From Tersicoccus mangrovi (GTDB lineage: Bacteria; Actinomycetota; Actinomycetes; Actinomycetales; Micrococcaceae), in the NCBI RefSeq assembly GCF_036881825.1, contig NZ_JBAJMW010000005.1:1-64000 (forward strand): DNA of 64,000 nt, in the 5' to 3' direction. The notes below the pieces were generated by a model. It saw only the letters and a list, made by a program, of their open reading frames with translations. It made no database searches and was not told the DNA's origin. Position numbers and translations under genes: made by a program. Positions 8,461-17,689 of this stretch are shown piece by piece (the stretch's first letter is position 1; the number at the start of each line of letters is the position of its first letter).

Positions 8461-8575
8461 ACCCTAGACGACCGACCTCGGCGGTCTCCCGGCACATCGC
8501 GGCGCCTGCGGCGGGTGTTGTCCGCGGTGGGCGGATCGCGCCCCGTCCCGGGACCCCGGCTCCTAGGATCGAGGC

Positions 8576-10882
8576 ATGACCGACCACTCCGCTCCGACTC
8601 CCGCCGACGGCACCACCCCGCCTCACGGTTCGCCCTCTGCCACCGGCTCCGGCACCACGCGCACGGCACTGCCCCCGGCACCCGTGGCCCGGAAGATCCC
8701 GAAGGAGCGCACTCACCACGGCGACACCCTGGTCGACGACTACGAGTGGTTGCGGGAGAAGACGGATCCCGAGGTGCTGGCGCACCTGACCGCGGAGAAC
8801 GCCTACACCGACGCCGTCACCGCGGGCCAGCAGCGGCTCCGCGACACGATCTTCGACGAGATCAAGGGCCGCACCCAGGAGACCGACCTGTCCGTCCCGT
8901 CCCGCCGGCACGGCTGGTGGTACTACAGCCGCACCGTCGAGGGCGGCCAGCACGCCGTCCACTGCCGGGTTGCGGCCGAGGGCGACGGCAGCGAGCTGGC
9001 CCACTGGGAGCCGCCCGTGATCGAGCCGGGCGTCCCGCTCGACGGCGAGCAGGTGCTCCTGGACGGCAACGCGGAGGCCGACGGCCTGCCGTTCTTCTCG
9101 CTCGGCAGCTTCGCCGTCAGTGAGGACGGCGGTCTGCTCGCCTACGGGGTCGACAGCGCCGGCGACGAGCGGTTCACCATCCGCGTCAAGGACCTGCGCA
9201 CGGGTGAGGCCCTGCCCGACGTCATCGAGGACACCTTCTACGACGCCCAGTTCCACCCCGACGGGCGCAGCCTCTACTACACGGTGGTCGACGCCGCCTG
9301 GCGGCCCCACGAGCTGCGCCGGCACGTGCTCGGCACACCGTCGTCGCAGGACCAGGTCGTCGCCCGCGAGAACGACCCGGGCCTGTGGCTCGGCGCCGAG
9401 ATCTCCGCCAACCGGCGCTGGCTCGTCGTCACCTCCGGCAACTCCGAGTACAGCGAGACGCGGCTGCAGCGCCTGGGCAGCGCCGAGGACCCCGCGGGGG
9501 CGGACGGGAGCGTCGACGGCGCCTTCCAGATCGTCATCGACCGCGCGGACCGGGTGCTGTACGACGTCGAGCCGGTGCTGCTGGACGGGAAGGACATGTT
9601 CGTCCTGCTCCACAACCGGCACGCGGTCAACTCCGCGATCGCCCTGATGGACCCGGCCGACGCCGGCAAGCCGGTGGCCGAGCAGACGTGGACGCCCGTC
9701 GTCGAGCACCGCACCACCGTACGGCTGAGCGGCATCGCCTCCAACCGCTCGCACCTGTTCGTCGCGGCGCGGAAGGACACGACCGAGCGGGTCCAGGTCA
9801 TCGAGCTCGCCGGTCTCGGCACGCCCGAGCAGCGGCCCGAGACGGAGCCCCGGTTCGAGGAGGAGCTGTACTCGGCGTCCCTCGTCGGCGCCGAGTACGA
9901 GGCGCCCGTCGCGCGGCTGACGTACACGTCGTTCCTCACCCCGCCGCGGGTCTACGACTACTTCCCGGGCCTCGACGGAGTCGCCGGGACCTCCGACGGT
10001 CCCACCGACGGCTCTGCCGCGCTGGCGCTGGCGCTGCGGAAGGAGACGCCCGTCCTGGGCGGCTACGACCCGAGCGCCTACCGGGCCGAGCGGGCGTGGG
10101 CGACCGCGCGCGACGGCGTGCAGATCCCGGTGTCGATCGTGCGGCGCGCCGACGTCGAGCCGGACGGGAACAATCCCGTCATCCAGTACGGGTACGGCTC
10201 GTACGAGATCAGCATCGATCCGAGCTTCTCCGTGGCCCGGCTCTCCCTGCTGGACCGCGGCGTCGTGTTCGTCGTCGCGCACGTGCGCGGCGGCGGCGAG
10301 CTCGGCCGACCCTGGTACGAGGACGGCAAGAAGCTCGCCAAGCGCCACTCGTTCACCGACTTCGTCGACGTCACGGACTACCTCGTCGAGTCCGGGTGGG
10401 CCGATCCGGCGCGGATCGTCGCGACCGGCGGCTCGGCGGGCGGCCTGCTCATGGGCGCCGTCGCGAACCTCGCGCCGTCGCGGTACCGGGCGATCGTCGC
10501 CGTCGTGCCGTTCGTGGACGCGCTCACGACGATCCTCGACCCGGAACTGCCGCTCTCGGCGCTGGAGTGGGAGGAGTGGGGCAACCCCATCACCGACCCC
10601 GAGGTGTACGCCTACATGCGCGACTACTCCCCCTACGAGAACATCGCGCCGGTCGCGTACCCGCGGATCGCGGCGATCACGAGCCTGAACGACACCCGCG
10701 TGTTCTACGTCGAGCCGGCCAAGTGGGTCGCCCGTCTGCGGGAGGTCGGCACCGGCAGCGAGCCGATCGTGCTGAAGACCGAGATGGACGGCGGCCACGG
10801 CGGCGCCAGCGGGCGGTACGAGAAGTGGAAGGACACCGCGTTCCAGTACGCCTTCATGCTGGATGCGCTCGGCGTCGCCTGA
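8576..10882 (+). CDS. ptrB: S9 family peptidase, oligopeptidase B type
   Basis: The 768-residue protein has an N-terminal beta-propeller (about 40-480) followed by an alpha/beta-hydrolase catalytic domain. The catalytic Ser620 lies in ATGGSAGGLLMG, followed by SLNDTRVFYVEPAKWVARLR with the catalytic Asp and GGHGGASGRYEKW with the catalytic His. VRGGGELGRPWYEDGK and YGSYEIS are also typical of oligopeptidase B, which cuts small peptides after Arg/Lys in the cytosol. An unordered Pro/Thr-rich N-terminus of about 35 residues precedes the first conserved block. It is divergently placed from the CPBP gene. Confidence 0.9.
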   Translation: MTDHSAPTPADGTTPPHGSPSATGSGTTRTALPPAPVARKIPKERTHHGDTLVDDYEWLREKTDPEVLAHLTAENAYTDAVTAGQQRLRDTIFDEIKGRTQETDLSVPSRRHGWWYYSRTVEGGQHAVHCRVAAEGDGSELAHWEPPVIEPGVPLDGEQVLLDGNAEADGLPFFSLGSFAVSEDGGLLAYGVDSAGDERFTIRVKDLRTGEALPDVIEDTFYDAQFHPDGRSLYYTVVDAAWRPHELRRHVLGTPSSQDQVVARENDPGLWLGAEISANRRWLVVTSGNSEYSETRLQRLGSAEDPAGADGSVDGAFQIVIDRADRVLYDVEPVLLDGKDMFVLLHNRHAVNSAIALMDPADAGKPVAEQTWTPVVEHRTTVRLSGIASNRSHLFVAARKDTTERVQVIELAGLGTPEQRPETEPRFEEELYSASLVGAEYEAPVARLTYTSFLTPPRVYDYFPGLDGVAGTSDGPTDGSAALALALRKETPVLGGYDPSAYRAERAWATARDGVQIPVSIVRRADVEPDGNNPVIQYGYGSYEISIDPSFSVARLSLLDRGVVFVVAHVRGGGELGRPWYEDGKKLAKRHSFTDFVDVTDYLVESGWADPARIVATGGSAGGLLMGAVANLAPSRYRAIVAVVPFVDALTTILDPELPLSALEWEEWGNPITDPEVYAYMRDYSPYENIAPVAYPRIAAITSLNDTRVFYVEPAKWVARLREVGTGSEPIVLKTEMDGGHGGASGRYEKWKDTAFQYAFMLDALGVA

Positions 10883-10961
10883 CGGGGGCGTCGCGGCGGC
10901 GCGATCAGGGCACCGGGGGCGCGTGGTCGCCTGACGGGTCCGGCCACGTCACGGACCTCGG

Positions 10962-12131
10962 TCAGTGCACGGGCGCGGTGCGACCGAGGTCGGACGACGG
11001 GCGGGTCGGCACCCGGCGCACCGGGGAGAGCGCGGCGAGGATCGCCTCGGCGGCGGGCTCGTCGATGGTTTCGTCGGCGACGTCGGTCCTGGTCTGCCCG
11101 GCGCCGCGGTCGATGCCGTGGCGGTCGAGGATGAGTCCCGCCGCGAGGTCGGCGAGCGCGGGAGCGGCGTGCACGACGGCGTCGCCCTGGCCGGCGAGCC
11201 AGAAGAAGCCGTCCGCCTCACCGTCGTACCCGACGACGGGCAGCCCGTCGCGGCCACGGGTGCGGACCGCGGTCCAGGCCCGGTCCAGGTCGCCGAGGGG
11301 GTGGTCGGTCAGCGCGAGCGCGGCCCGGCGCAGCTGCTCGACCGCCGCCGCACTCGGCGGGACGGCCCCAGCGTTGCCCGGAGACCCCGCGACCTGCGTG
11401 ACCAGCAGCCCGTCCCCGTCGGGCCGGATCGCGACATCGTCGCTCACCAGCAGCGGGGTGTCCGGGTCGATCGGGGCGGTGAGGCCGAAGACGGCGGCGG
11501 TGTGCCGGTGCGGTTGGAGGCCCTGGATCTCGACCGCGGCGACGACGGCGATCGGGTCCGCCCACGCACCCGCCGCATTGACGACGGTGTGCGCCTCGAG
11601 CCCCTCCTGGCCGGCGCCGATCAGCCAGCCGCCGCCGATGCGCGCGGCCGTGTGGACGTCGGCGACGGGGACGATGTCTGCGCCGGCGTCCAGGGCGGCA
11701 TTGCGGTAGTGCTCCTGGAGGGCACCGGCATCGATGTCAAGGGCGTCGTCGAAGGCCGCCGCCGCGGTCGTGTCGCTGGCCCCGGCCGAGGCCAGCAGGG
11801 CAGCGGGGTCGTCGGCGACGGTCAACCCGCCGGCGACGGCGACGTCGTCCAGCCGGCCGTCGGCAGCCCTGAACACGCGACGGCGGGGACGGGAGACGTC
11901 CACCGCGGCGTCACCGAGGGTCTGCCCGATCAGGGCCGCCGAGCGGCGCTGCAGGGCACGCAGCACAGGCGGGTCGACGGTCGGTTCGAGTGCCCGGACG
12001 GAGCGCGCGGTCTGCCGATAGGCCACCACAGGGTCGGCCTCGACGACGACGACGCTCGTGTGCGGAGCGAGCGCGGCCGCCAGCGACAGTCCCGTGATCC
12101 CGCTGCCGATGATCAAGACGTCGGTGTCCAT
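10962..12131 (-). CDS. FAD-dependent oxidoreductase, D-amino-acid/glycine oxidase-like
   Basis: The 389-residue protein opens with the FAD-binding motif DVLIIGSGITGLSLAAAL and the ribose-binding acidic residue in VVVVEAD. A second conserved stretch, TVVNAAGAWADPIA, sits near residue 185, and the C-terminal block VRTRGRDGLPVVGYD...GFFWLAGQGDAV is typical of the DAO superfamily (PF01266). Such enzymes oxidise amines or amino acids with FAD. No TM or Tat signal is seen. The substrate is unknown. It is convergent with ptrB. Confidence 0.85.
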   Translation of the reverse strand: MDTDVLIIGSGITGLSLAAALAPHTSVVVVEADPVVAYRQTARSVRALEPTVDPPVLRALQRRSAALIGQTLGDAAVDVSRPRRRVFRAADGRLDDVAVAGGLTVADDPAALLASAGASDTTAAAAFDDALDIDAGALQEHYRNAALDAGADIVPVADVHTAARIGGGWLIGAGQEGLEAHTVVNAAGAWADPIAVVAAVEIQGLQPHRHTAAVFGLTAPIDPDTPLLVSDDVAIRPDGDGLLVTQVAGSPGNAGAVPPSAAAVEQLRRAALALTDHPLGDLDRAWTAVRTRGRDGLPVVGYDGEADGFFWLAGQGDAVVHAAPALADLAAGLILDRHGIDRGAGQTRTDVADETIDEPAAEAILAALSPVRRVPTRPSSDLGRTAPVH

Positions 12132-12270
12132 GGCCCCGATCGTGTCACACGGCGCCAGTCGGGGATACGGTCACCACCCGTGCACCGACTCGCCGACCGA
12201 TGCTCACCGGGTCCCTCGCGGGCTCCCGGTTCCCTGCATCCGTCGACGAGTCGGCGTCACGCTCGGTGGG

Positions 12271-13008
12271 TCAGGAACTCGACCCCGACGGCGCGGGCGT
12301 GGCCGAGTCGCTGGACGACGGGGCCGGGGCCGGGGTCGACGCCGCCGCGCGGGCCGGCAGGACCATCAGCCGCTCGACGGTGCCCGTCGTGCCGGACTTC
12401 GCGGCGCGCAGTGCCACGCGCTCGCCGACCTTGAGGTCGCCGGCCGTGATCGCGGTGCGCTTGTGGTCGCCCTTGGCCTGCGGGCTCGCACTCGGGCTGG
12501 GGCTGGCGCTCGGGCTGCTGGAACTCGGCGTGCGCACCGGTCGCGTCGGAGCGGCGAAGAGCTTCGAGGACGAGTCGAGAGCGTAGGTCGCCGTGTAGCC
12601 GTCCGTGGACTTGACCGTCACCGACGTCGACGAGACCGCGGTGATCTCACCGCGCTGCACGAGGACGGTGGCCGTGCTCTTGCCCTTCGGCACGACCAGT
12701 TCGCCGTGCAACGGCGTCCGGGCGGTCGAGAGGAGGCCCCACTCGCCGCGGTGCCCGCGCCCGTAGTGCCCGGCGTGGGCGTTCTGACCGGCCGACGCGC
12801 TGGGGCTCGCCGTCGCGGTGCTCGATGCCGTCGCGTCGGTGCCGTTGCCGGCCGCCATCACCGCGGCTCCTCCCGCCCCGGCCAGGCCGAGGGTCAGCAC
12901 ACCGGTCGTCACCCAGCGCACCGTCGTCCGCGTGCGACGCGTGGACCGGCGTGGCACCCGGTGCTGGGTCGGCTCGCCGCCGGGTGTCGGTGTCTCGAAC
13001 TCCTGCAT
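12271..13008 (-). CDS. Membrane-anchored protein with a DUF5666-like beta domain
   Basis: The start at 13006-13008 has an AGGAGAG ribosome-binding site. The 245-residue product has a short basic N-terminus, one hydrophobic segment near residues 33-55 (VTTGVLTLGLAGAGGAAVMA) and an external Ser/Ala-rich part. The strand-rich GEITAVSSTSVTVKSTDGYT near residue 125 and KVGERVALRA resemble DUF5666 proteins. Two low-complexity Ser/Pro tracts flank it, including the acidic Ser/Pro tail. It is probably held at the outer membrane face and its function is unknown. The longer open frame upstream is not credible. Confidence 0.7.
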   Translation of the reverse strand: MQEFETPTPGGEPTQHRVPRRSTRRTRTTVRWVTTGVLTLGLAGAGGAAVMAAGNGTDATASSTATASPSASAGQNAHAGHYGRGHRGEWGLLSTARTPLHGELVVPKGKSTATVLVQRGEITAVSSTSVTVKSTDGYTATYALDSSSKLFAAPTRPVRTPSSSSPSASPSPSASPQAKGDHKRTAITAGDLKVGERVALRAAKSGTTGTVERLMVLPARAAASTPAPAPSSSDSATPAPSGSSS

Positions 13009-13251
13009 GCTCTCTCTCCTGTGAACGAGGCGTCGCGACGATCCGACGATTCCGGCGGGAGACCTGCCGGGTCGCGGCGCCCCAGGTGAGCGCCCGTTGT
13101 GCGATGCCTCGACCAGTGTGCGAGCCGACACTGATGATCCCCTGTACCTCATCTGCCAGTTCGACGGCACCATGTGACGCCCAGCATCAGCTGTGCGTTC
13201 CGCTCGTGGGCTGCGCTTGTGCCGGCCGGAGCCGCTGGGAAGACTGACCCC

Positions 13252-14238
13252 ATGACCGTCGCAGCCTCCTCCCCCTCGTCCCCCGGCACGTCGACCCGCG
13301 TCGCCCTCGTCGTCGGCGCCTCCCGCGGCCTCGGCCTCCTGATGGCCCGCGAGCTGCTCGAGCAGGGATATCGGGTCGTCATCGCCGCGCGCAACGAGCT
13401 GACCCTGCGGGCCGCGGCCCGGGACCTGGACCCGTCCGGCGCCCGGGTGGTGCCGCGCGTGGCCGACGCCGGGGATCCCGACGCCGTCGCCGACCTCGTC
13501 GCGTTCGCCGAGCGGCAGGGCGTGCTCGACGTCGTCATCCACGTCGCCGGCATCATCCAGGTGGGCCCGCTCGCCGCGATGAACCGGGGTCACTTCCGCG
13601 AGGCCATCGACGTCATGACGTGGGGTCCGATCAACCTGGCACTGGCGGCCGTCCCCGGGATGCGGGCGCGCGGCCACGGCCGGATCGGCATCGTCACCTC
13701 CCTCGGCGGGAAGGTCAGCGCGCCGCACCTGGTGCCGTACTCGACCGCGAAGTTCGGTGCGGTCGGCTTCACGCAGGGGCTGGCGGCGGAGCTCGCGGGC
13801 ACGGGGGTGACGGCGACGACGCTGGCACCCGGCCTGATGCGCACCGGCTCGCACCTGCAGGCGGCGTTCGTCGGCGACACGGCGAAGGAGTACCGGTGGT
13901 TCTCGCTCGGGGCGACGCTGCCGCTCGTCGCGATGCCGGCCGAGCGTGCCGCCCAGAAGATGGTCGCGGCGACGCTGGCGGGCAAGCCCGTGGCCGCCAT
14001 CGGCATCGCCGCACAGGCCGCGACCCGGTTCGGCGGCCTCGCGCCGTCGATCACCGTGCACGGCATGGGCCTGTTCAATCGGTTCCTGCCGGGCACGTCG
14101 GCCTCCGGCCCGAACGTCCGGTCCGACGACGCGAGCACCGTCAAGGGCGAGGACGCCCGACGCCGGCTGTCCTCGCCCCTGGTCAACTTCCTCACCGGCC
14201 TCGGCCACCGCGCGGCGCGGAGGAACCTGGAGCGGTAG
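13252..14238 (+). CDS. Short-chain dehydrogenase/reductase
   Basis: The ATG at 13252 gives 328 residues. The cofactor loop VVGASRGLG (22-28) and VIAARNE suggest NADP(H) preference. The catalytic set is Ser150 in IVTSLGG and Tyr163/Lys167 in PYSTAKFGA. The NNAG motif appears as HVAG. After the standard 250-residue SDR core comes a 70-residue C-terminal extension with no recognised domain. The substrate is unknown. The frame is open further upstream to 13174, but that part is not SDR-like. Confidence 0.85.
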   Translation: MTVAASSPSSPGTSTRVALVVGASRGLGLLMARELLEQGYRVVIAARNELTLRAAARDLDPSGARVVPRVADAGDPDAVADLVAFAERQGVLDVVIHVAGIIQVGPLAAMNRGHFREAIDVMTWGPINLALAAVPGMRARGHGRIGIVTSLGGKVSAPHLVPYSTAKFGAVGFTQGLAAELAGTGVTATTLAPGLMRTGSHLQAAFVGDTAKEYRWFSLGATLPLVAMPAERAAQKMVAATLAGKPVAAIGIAAQAATRFGGLAPSITVHGMGLFNRFLPGTSASGPNVRSDDASTVKGEDARRRLSSPLVNFLTGLGHRAARRNLER

Positions 14239-14265
14239 GCGGCCTCCGGGGGCTGCACGACGGAT

Positions 14266-14323
14266 GGGACCGTTCTTGCCATTTGGGACGGCACAAGCCC
14301 GGCGCAACGGTAACAACGGTCCC
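14266..14323. repeat. Palindromic repeat family 1, copy 1
   Basis: A 58-base imperfect palindrome whose outer arms are GGGACCGTTCTTGCC and GGTAACAACGGTCCC (13 of 15 pairs). A second copy of the same length starts 112 bases later. Both lie in the gap after the SDR gene, so they may act as terminators or be REP-like elements. Confidence 0.75.
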
Positions 14324-14377
14324 ACTCGCCGTGGGATCCCGATCGCGGGCAGCGGCAAATCTCGGTGGACCGCCATC

Positions 14378-14435
14378 GGGACCGTTCTTGCCATTCGGGA
14401 CGGTTACAACCTTGCGCAACGGCAACAACGGTCCC
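14378..14435. repeat. Palindromic repeat family 1, copy 2
   Basis: The arms GGGACCGTTCTTGCC and GGCAACAACGGTCCC pair at 14 of 15 positions. The interior differs from copy 1 at several bases while the arms are kept, which suggests that structure is maintained. Confidence 0.75.
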
Positions 14436-14530
14436 ACTCGCACTCCCCGGTCGCTCTACTGGTCGGCGGAGCGGTGTCGTCGGGAGAGCTGCTGCAGTGC
14501 GCGGGGTTGCCGATCGGACGCTGACACGAA

Positions 14531-14617
14531 CTGAAGAGGCGGCGGGCCTCCTCGGTCGCCGCCTTCTTCGTAGATTGCCGCGATCAATGTGGCAATCAAC
14601 GAACAGTGTGGCAGTCG
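14531..14617. repeat. Palindromic repeat family 2, copy 1
   Basis: This GC-rich hairpin block (GGCGGCG ... CGCCGCC) continues into GATTGCCGCGATCAATGTGG and CAATCAACGAACAGTGTGGC. Read on the minus strand it aligns with the copy at 23643-23707 through TCGTTGATTGCC, CGCGGCA and ACCGAGG blocks. No gene is seen in the rest of 14239-14780 apart from these repeats and the terminator at 14717. Confidence 0.6.
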
Positions 14618-14716
14618 CGGTGATGCCGACGAGAGGCGTCGAGCGGACGAAGTGGTGAACTGGCGCAGCTTAACGGCCGAAGTGTGGACCGGATCCGCGA
14701 AAGCAAACCCGAGAAC

Positions 14717-14765
14717 GACGACGGCCGTGCCGCCCGCCGGAGCGGGACAGCACGGCCGTCGTCGA
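14717..14765 (-). terminator. Intrinsic terminator of the MMPL transporter gene
   Basis: A perfect 15-base stem (CGACGACGGCCGTGC / GCACGGCCGTCGTCG) with a 19-base loop starts 15 bases past the MMPL stop. On the minus strand it is followed by TTCTCGGGTTTGCTTTC, a T-enriched tract. Confidence 0.85.
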
Positions 14766-14780
14766 AGGCGCGCCCGAGAG

Positions 14781-17609
14781 CTAGGCGCGGTGGCGCGGAG
14801 CCCGGCGCGGCTGGGCGTCGTCCGAGGTCGCAGCCGCAGCGTCGTCGGACGGGCCCGACGGCGCGGTCGCGGTCCCGTCGGACGGCGTCGCGGGCCCGGA
14901 CGGAGCGGTTCCCGCGGACACCGACTCGTTCGGCGACACGGCAGCCGCATGGCGCCCGCCGCTCGACGGCGCGCCCACCGACACGAGGTCGTCATCGGCA
15001 CGGTTCTCGTCGTCGCGGGCGGAGCCGGTCGTGCCGGCCGAGCCGGTGGTGCCGGCCGAGTCGGCCGAAGCCGCACCGGACGAAGCCCCTCCTGCCACCA
15101 CCGGCATCGGGCCGGTACCGGGGTGCTCCCGCTCGAGCTTGGCACCCTCGACGTCGACGTCCGGCAGGATCCGGTCCAGCCACCGCGGCAGCCACCAGGC
15201 CGATCGGCCGAGCAGGTGCATCACGGCCGGGATGAGCAGCATCCGCACCACGAACGCGTCGACGAGGACGCCGAAGGCGAGGCCGAAGCCGATCGGCCGG
15301 ATGGTCGAGGACTCCGAGAAGATGAACCCCGAGAACACCGACGTCATGATGATCGCCGCCGCGGTCACCACGGCGCGGCCGGCGTGCAGGCCCCGCTGGA
15401 CCGCGATCTTCGCCGGGAATCCGTGCGCGTACGCCTCCCGCATGCCGGAGACCAGGAACAGCTGGTAGTCCATCGCGAGGCCGAACAGGATTCCGATCTC
15501 GATGATGGGCAGGAAGCTCAGGATCGGCGCCGGGTCGTGCACGCCGAAGATCGCGCTCAGCCAGCCGAACTGGTAGATCGCCGTGATCCCGCCGAACGCC
15601 GCGAGCAGCGACAGGACGAACCCGATCGTCGCCGTCAGCGGCACGAGGATGGACCGGAACACGAGGATGAGGATCAGCAGCGACAGGCCGACCACCACGA
15701 TCAGGTAGACCGGCAGCACGTCGGCGAGGTTGGACGAGACGTCGATGTTGGCGCTCGCGTTGCCGGCGACGCCGAACGTGGCCTTCCCGCCGTCGACGTC
15801 CACCGAGGTGCCTCGCAGGTCCCGGACGAGCTGCTCGGTGGACTCGCTGTCCGGGCCGCTGTTCGGCACCACCTGGAAGGCGATGACGGTGCGGTCCGCC
15901 GAGGCGCCGATGGGGGCCACCGCGGACACGTCCGCCTGGCCCGCGATCGCGCGGCCGAGCGTGACCTCCATCGCCGTCACGTCCGCCTGGGCCACCGGCT
16001 TCGGCAGTTCGGCGACGGCGAGCAGCGGGCCGTTCTGGCCGGCACCGAACTTCTGCTCGAGCGTCTTGTACGCCTTGTACTGGGTCGAGTCCGTGGCCTC
16101 GGAAGCGCCCGACGGCAGGCCGAGACGCATCTGCGCGGCCGGCAGCGCGACGACGACGAGCACGATGATGCCGGCCACCAGGGTGACGATCGCCCGCCAC
16201 GTGGACATCGGGGTCCGGGGCAGGCGCGGCGCGGTGCCGTCCCGCCCGATCGCCGCGCGCTCCTTCTTCCGCAGGATCCGCATCCCGACGAGGGAGAGCA
16301 GGGCCGGGGTCAGCGTGATTGCGATGATGATGGCCACCAGCACCGCGCCGGCCCCGACCGTGCCCATCAGCCCGAGGAACGGGATGCCGGTGATGTTGAG
16401 GGCGAGCAGCGCCACGATGACGGTGGACCCGGCGAACACGACGGCGTTGCCGGACGTGCCGTTGGCCAGGCCGATCGACTCGTGCAGCGACATGCCGCGC
16501 TTGAGCTGGGACCGGTGCCGGTTGAGGATGAACAGCGAGTAGTCGATGCCGACGGCCAGGCCCAGCATGACGCCGAGCACCGGGGTCACCGAGATGAACT
16601 CGACGAGGCTGGAGAACGAGAGCGCCCCGAGCGAGGCGACCGCGACGCCGAGGATCGCACTGACCAGCGGCAGCGCCGCACCGATCACGGTGCCGAGCAT
16701 CACGAGCAGCACGATGGCGGCGATGACGACGCCGATCACCTCACCGGGACCGAGCACGCTGGGCACGCCCTGGGCGATGTCGTGGGAGACCTCGACGTCG
16801 ACGCCGGCGATCCCGGCCGCGGCGGCCTTGTCGCTGATCGCCTGCTTGTCCTCCTGCGGCGTCGCGAAGGTCGACTGGTCGAACCGGACGGTGCCGACCG
16901 CGGCGCTGCCGTCCGTCGAGACGAACCGGATGTTCTTCGTCAGGTCGAGGACACCGGCACCCTGCTCCAGCTTGGTCTGCTGGGTCTGCAGCGTGGCGCG
17001 CCCGTCGGTGATCTGTTTCTGTCCCGCGGCGAGCTGTTGCTGCTGCGCGTCGATCTGCGACTGCGCGCGGTCCAGCTGCGGCTTCACGAAGGCGTACTGG
17101 CCGGCGGCCTGCGCCTGCGACTTCTTCTGGTCCAGCTGCTGCTGCGCCTGGGCGATCTGCGTGCGTCCGGAGTCGATCTTCTGCTGCGCGGCGTCGAGCT
17201 TGGCGCGGGCGTCGGTGATCTGCCGGCGCCCGTCGACGACCTTCTGACGCGAGTCGTCCAGCTGCTTCTGCTGGGCGAACGGGTCGATGGTGTCCTTGAC
17301 CCCGTTCATGCCCTTGATGTCCGCGAAGAGGGCGGTGATCCGGCTCTTCTGGGCGTCGGTGAACGCGGATCCGTTCTGGGTCGCGACGACGATGCTGCCC
17401 GAGCCGCCCGTGGCGGCCGGGAACTTCTCCTGGAGCCGATCCTGCACCTTCTCGGTGGCGGTACCGGGGATGGAGATCGCCGAGGAGATGGCGCCGGAGA
17501 ACAGCGCGAAGGTTCCGCCGGAGATCGCGAGGACGAGGATCCAGCTGATGATCACCAGCCAGTGCCTGCTGGCGCAGAACCGCCCGAGGCGGTAGAGGAG
17601 ACCGGCCAT
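14781..17609 (-). CDS. MMPL/RND-family membrane transporter
   Basis: The 942-residue protein has the MMPL layout. There is one N-terminal TM (about 15-37), a large external region, a TM bundle of about five spans (around 300-430), a second external region and a second TM bundle (about 650-830). The signature GLAVGIDYSLFILNRHRSQL lies in the first bundle and FGLAMDYQLFLVSGMREAYA in the second; the paired Asp-Tyr residues take part in proton coupling. Residues 150-270 are a Gln-rich coiled-coil hairpin, common in actinobacterial members. The last 100 residues are a Thr/Ala/Ser-rich cytoplasmic tail. It likely exports lipids or hydrophobic compounds. It follows a TetR gene by about 80 bases and is probably controlled by it. 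Confidence 0.9.
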   Translation of the reverse strand: MAGLLYRLGRFCASRHWLVIISWILVLAISGGTFALFSGAISSAISIPGTATEKVQDRLQEKFPAATGGSGSIVVATQNGSAFTDAQKSRITALFADIKGMNGVKDTIDPFAQQKQLDDSRQKVVDGRRQITDARAKLDAAQQKIDSGRTQIAQAQQQLDQKKSQAQAAGQYAFVKPQLDRAQSQIDAQQQQLAAGQKQITDGRATLQTQQTKLEQGAGVLDLTKNIRFVSTDGSAAVGTVRFDQSTFATPQEDKQAISDKAAAAGIAGVDVEVSHDIAQGVPSVLGPGEVIGVVIAAIVLLVMLGTVIGAALPLVSAILGVAVASLGALSFSSLVEFISVTPVLGVMLGLAVGIDYSLFILNRHRSQLKRGMSLHESIGLANGTSGNAVVFAGSTVIVALLALNITGIPFLGLMGTVGAGAVLVAIIIAITLTPALLSLVGMRILRKKERAAIGRDGTAPRLPRTPMSTWRAIVTLVAGIIVLVVVALPAAQMRLGLPSGASEATDSTQYKAYKTLEQKFGAGQNGPLLAVAELPKPVAQADVTAMEVTLGRAIAGQADVSAVAPIGASADRTVIAFQVVPNSGPDSESTEQLVRDLRGTSVDVDGGKATFGVAGNASANIDVSSNLADVLPVYLIVVVGLSLLILILVFRSILVPLTATIGFVLSLLAAFGGITAIYQFGWLSAIFGVHDPAPILSFLPIIEIGILFGLAMDYQLFLVSGMREAYAHGFPAKIAVQRGLHAGRAVVTAAAIIMTSVFSGFIFSESSTIRPIGFGLAFGVLVDAFVVRMLLIPAVMHLLGRSAWWLPRWLDRILPDVDVEGAKLEREHPGTGPMPVVAGGASSGAASADSAGTTGSAGTTGSARDDENRADDDLVSVGAPSSGGRHAAAVSPNESVSAGTAPSGPATPSDGTATAPSGPSDDAAAATSDDAQPRRAPRHRA

Positions 17610-17689
17610 GCCGTCTCGCCCCTTTCGTTAGTGGATCGTGTGTGAGTCTGTCGTGAAGCGGGAGGCGGGCCGGACCCGCGCGGATGGGC

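Noticed and set aside
12271..14394. 707-codon minus frame extending the DUF5666-like gene across the SDR gene
   Set aside because: The upstream part is antisense to the SDR gene, and the ATG at 13008 has a strong ribosome-binding site.
14589..17645. 1018-codon plus-strand frame opposite the MMPL gene
   Set aside because: Its composition is the typical Asp/Gly/Arg/His-rich shadow of a GC-rich gene, and the minus strand shows clear MMPL motifs and TM spans.
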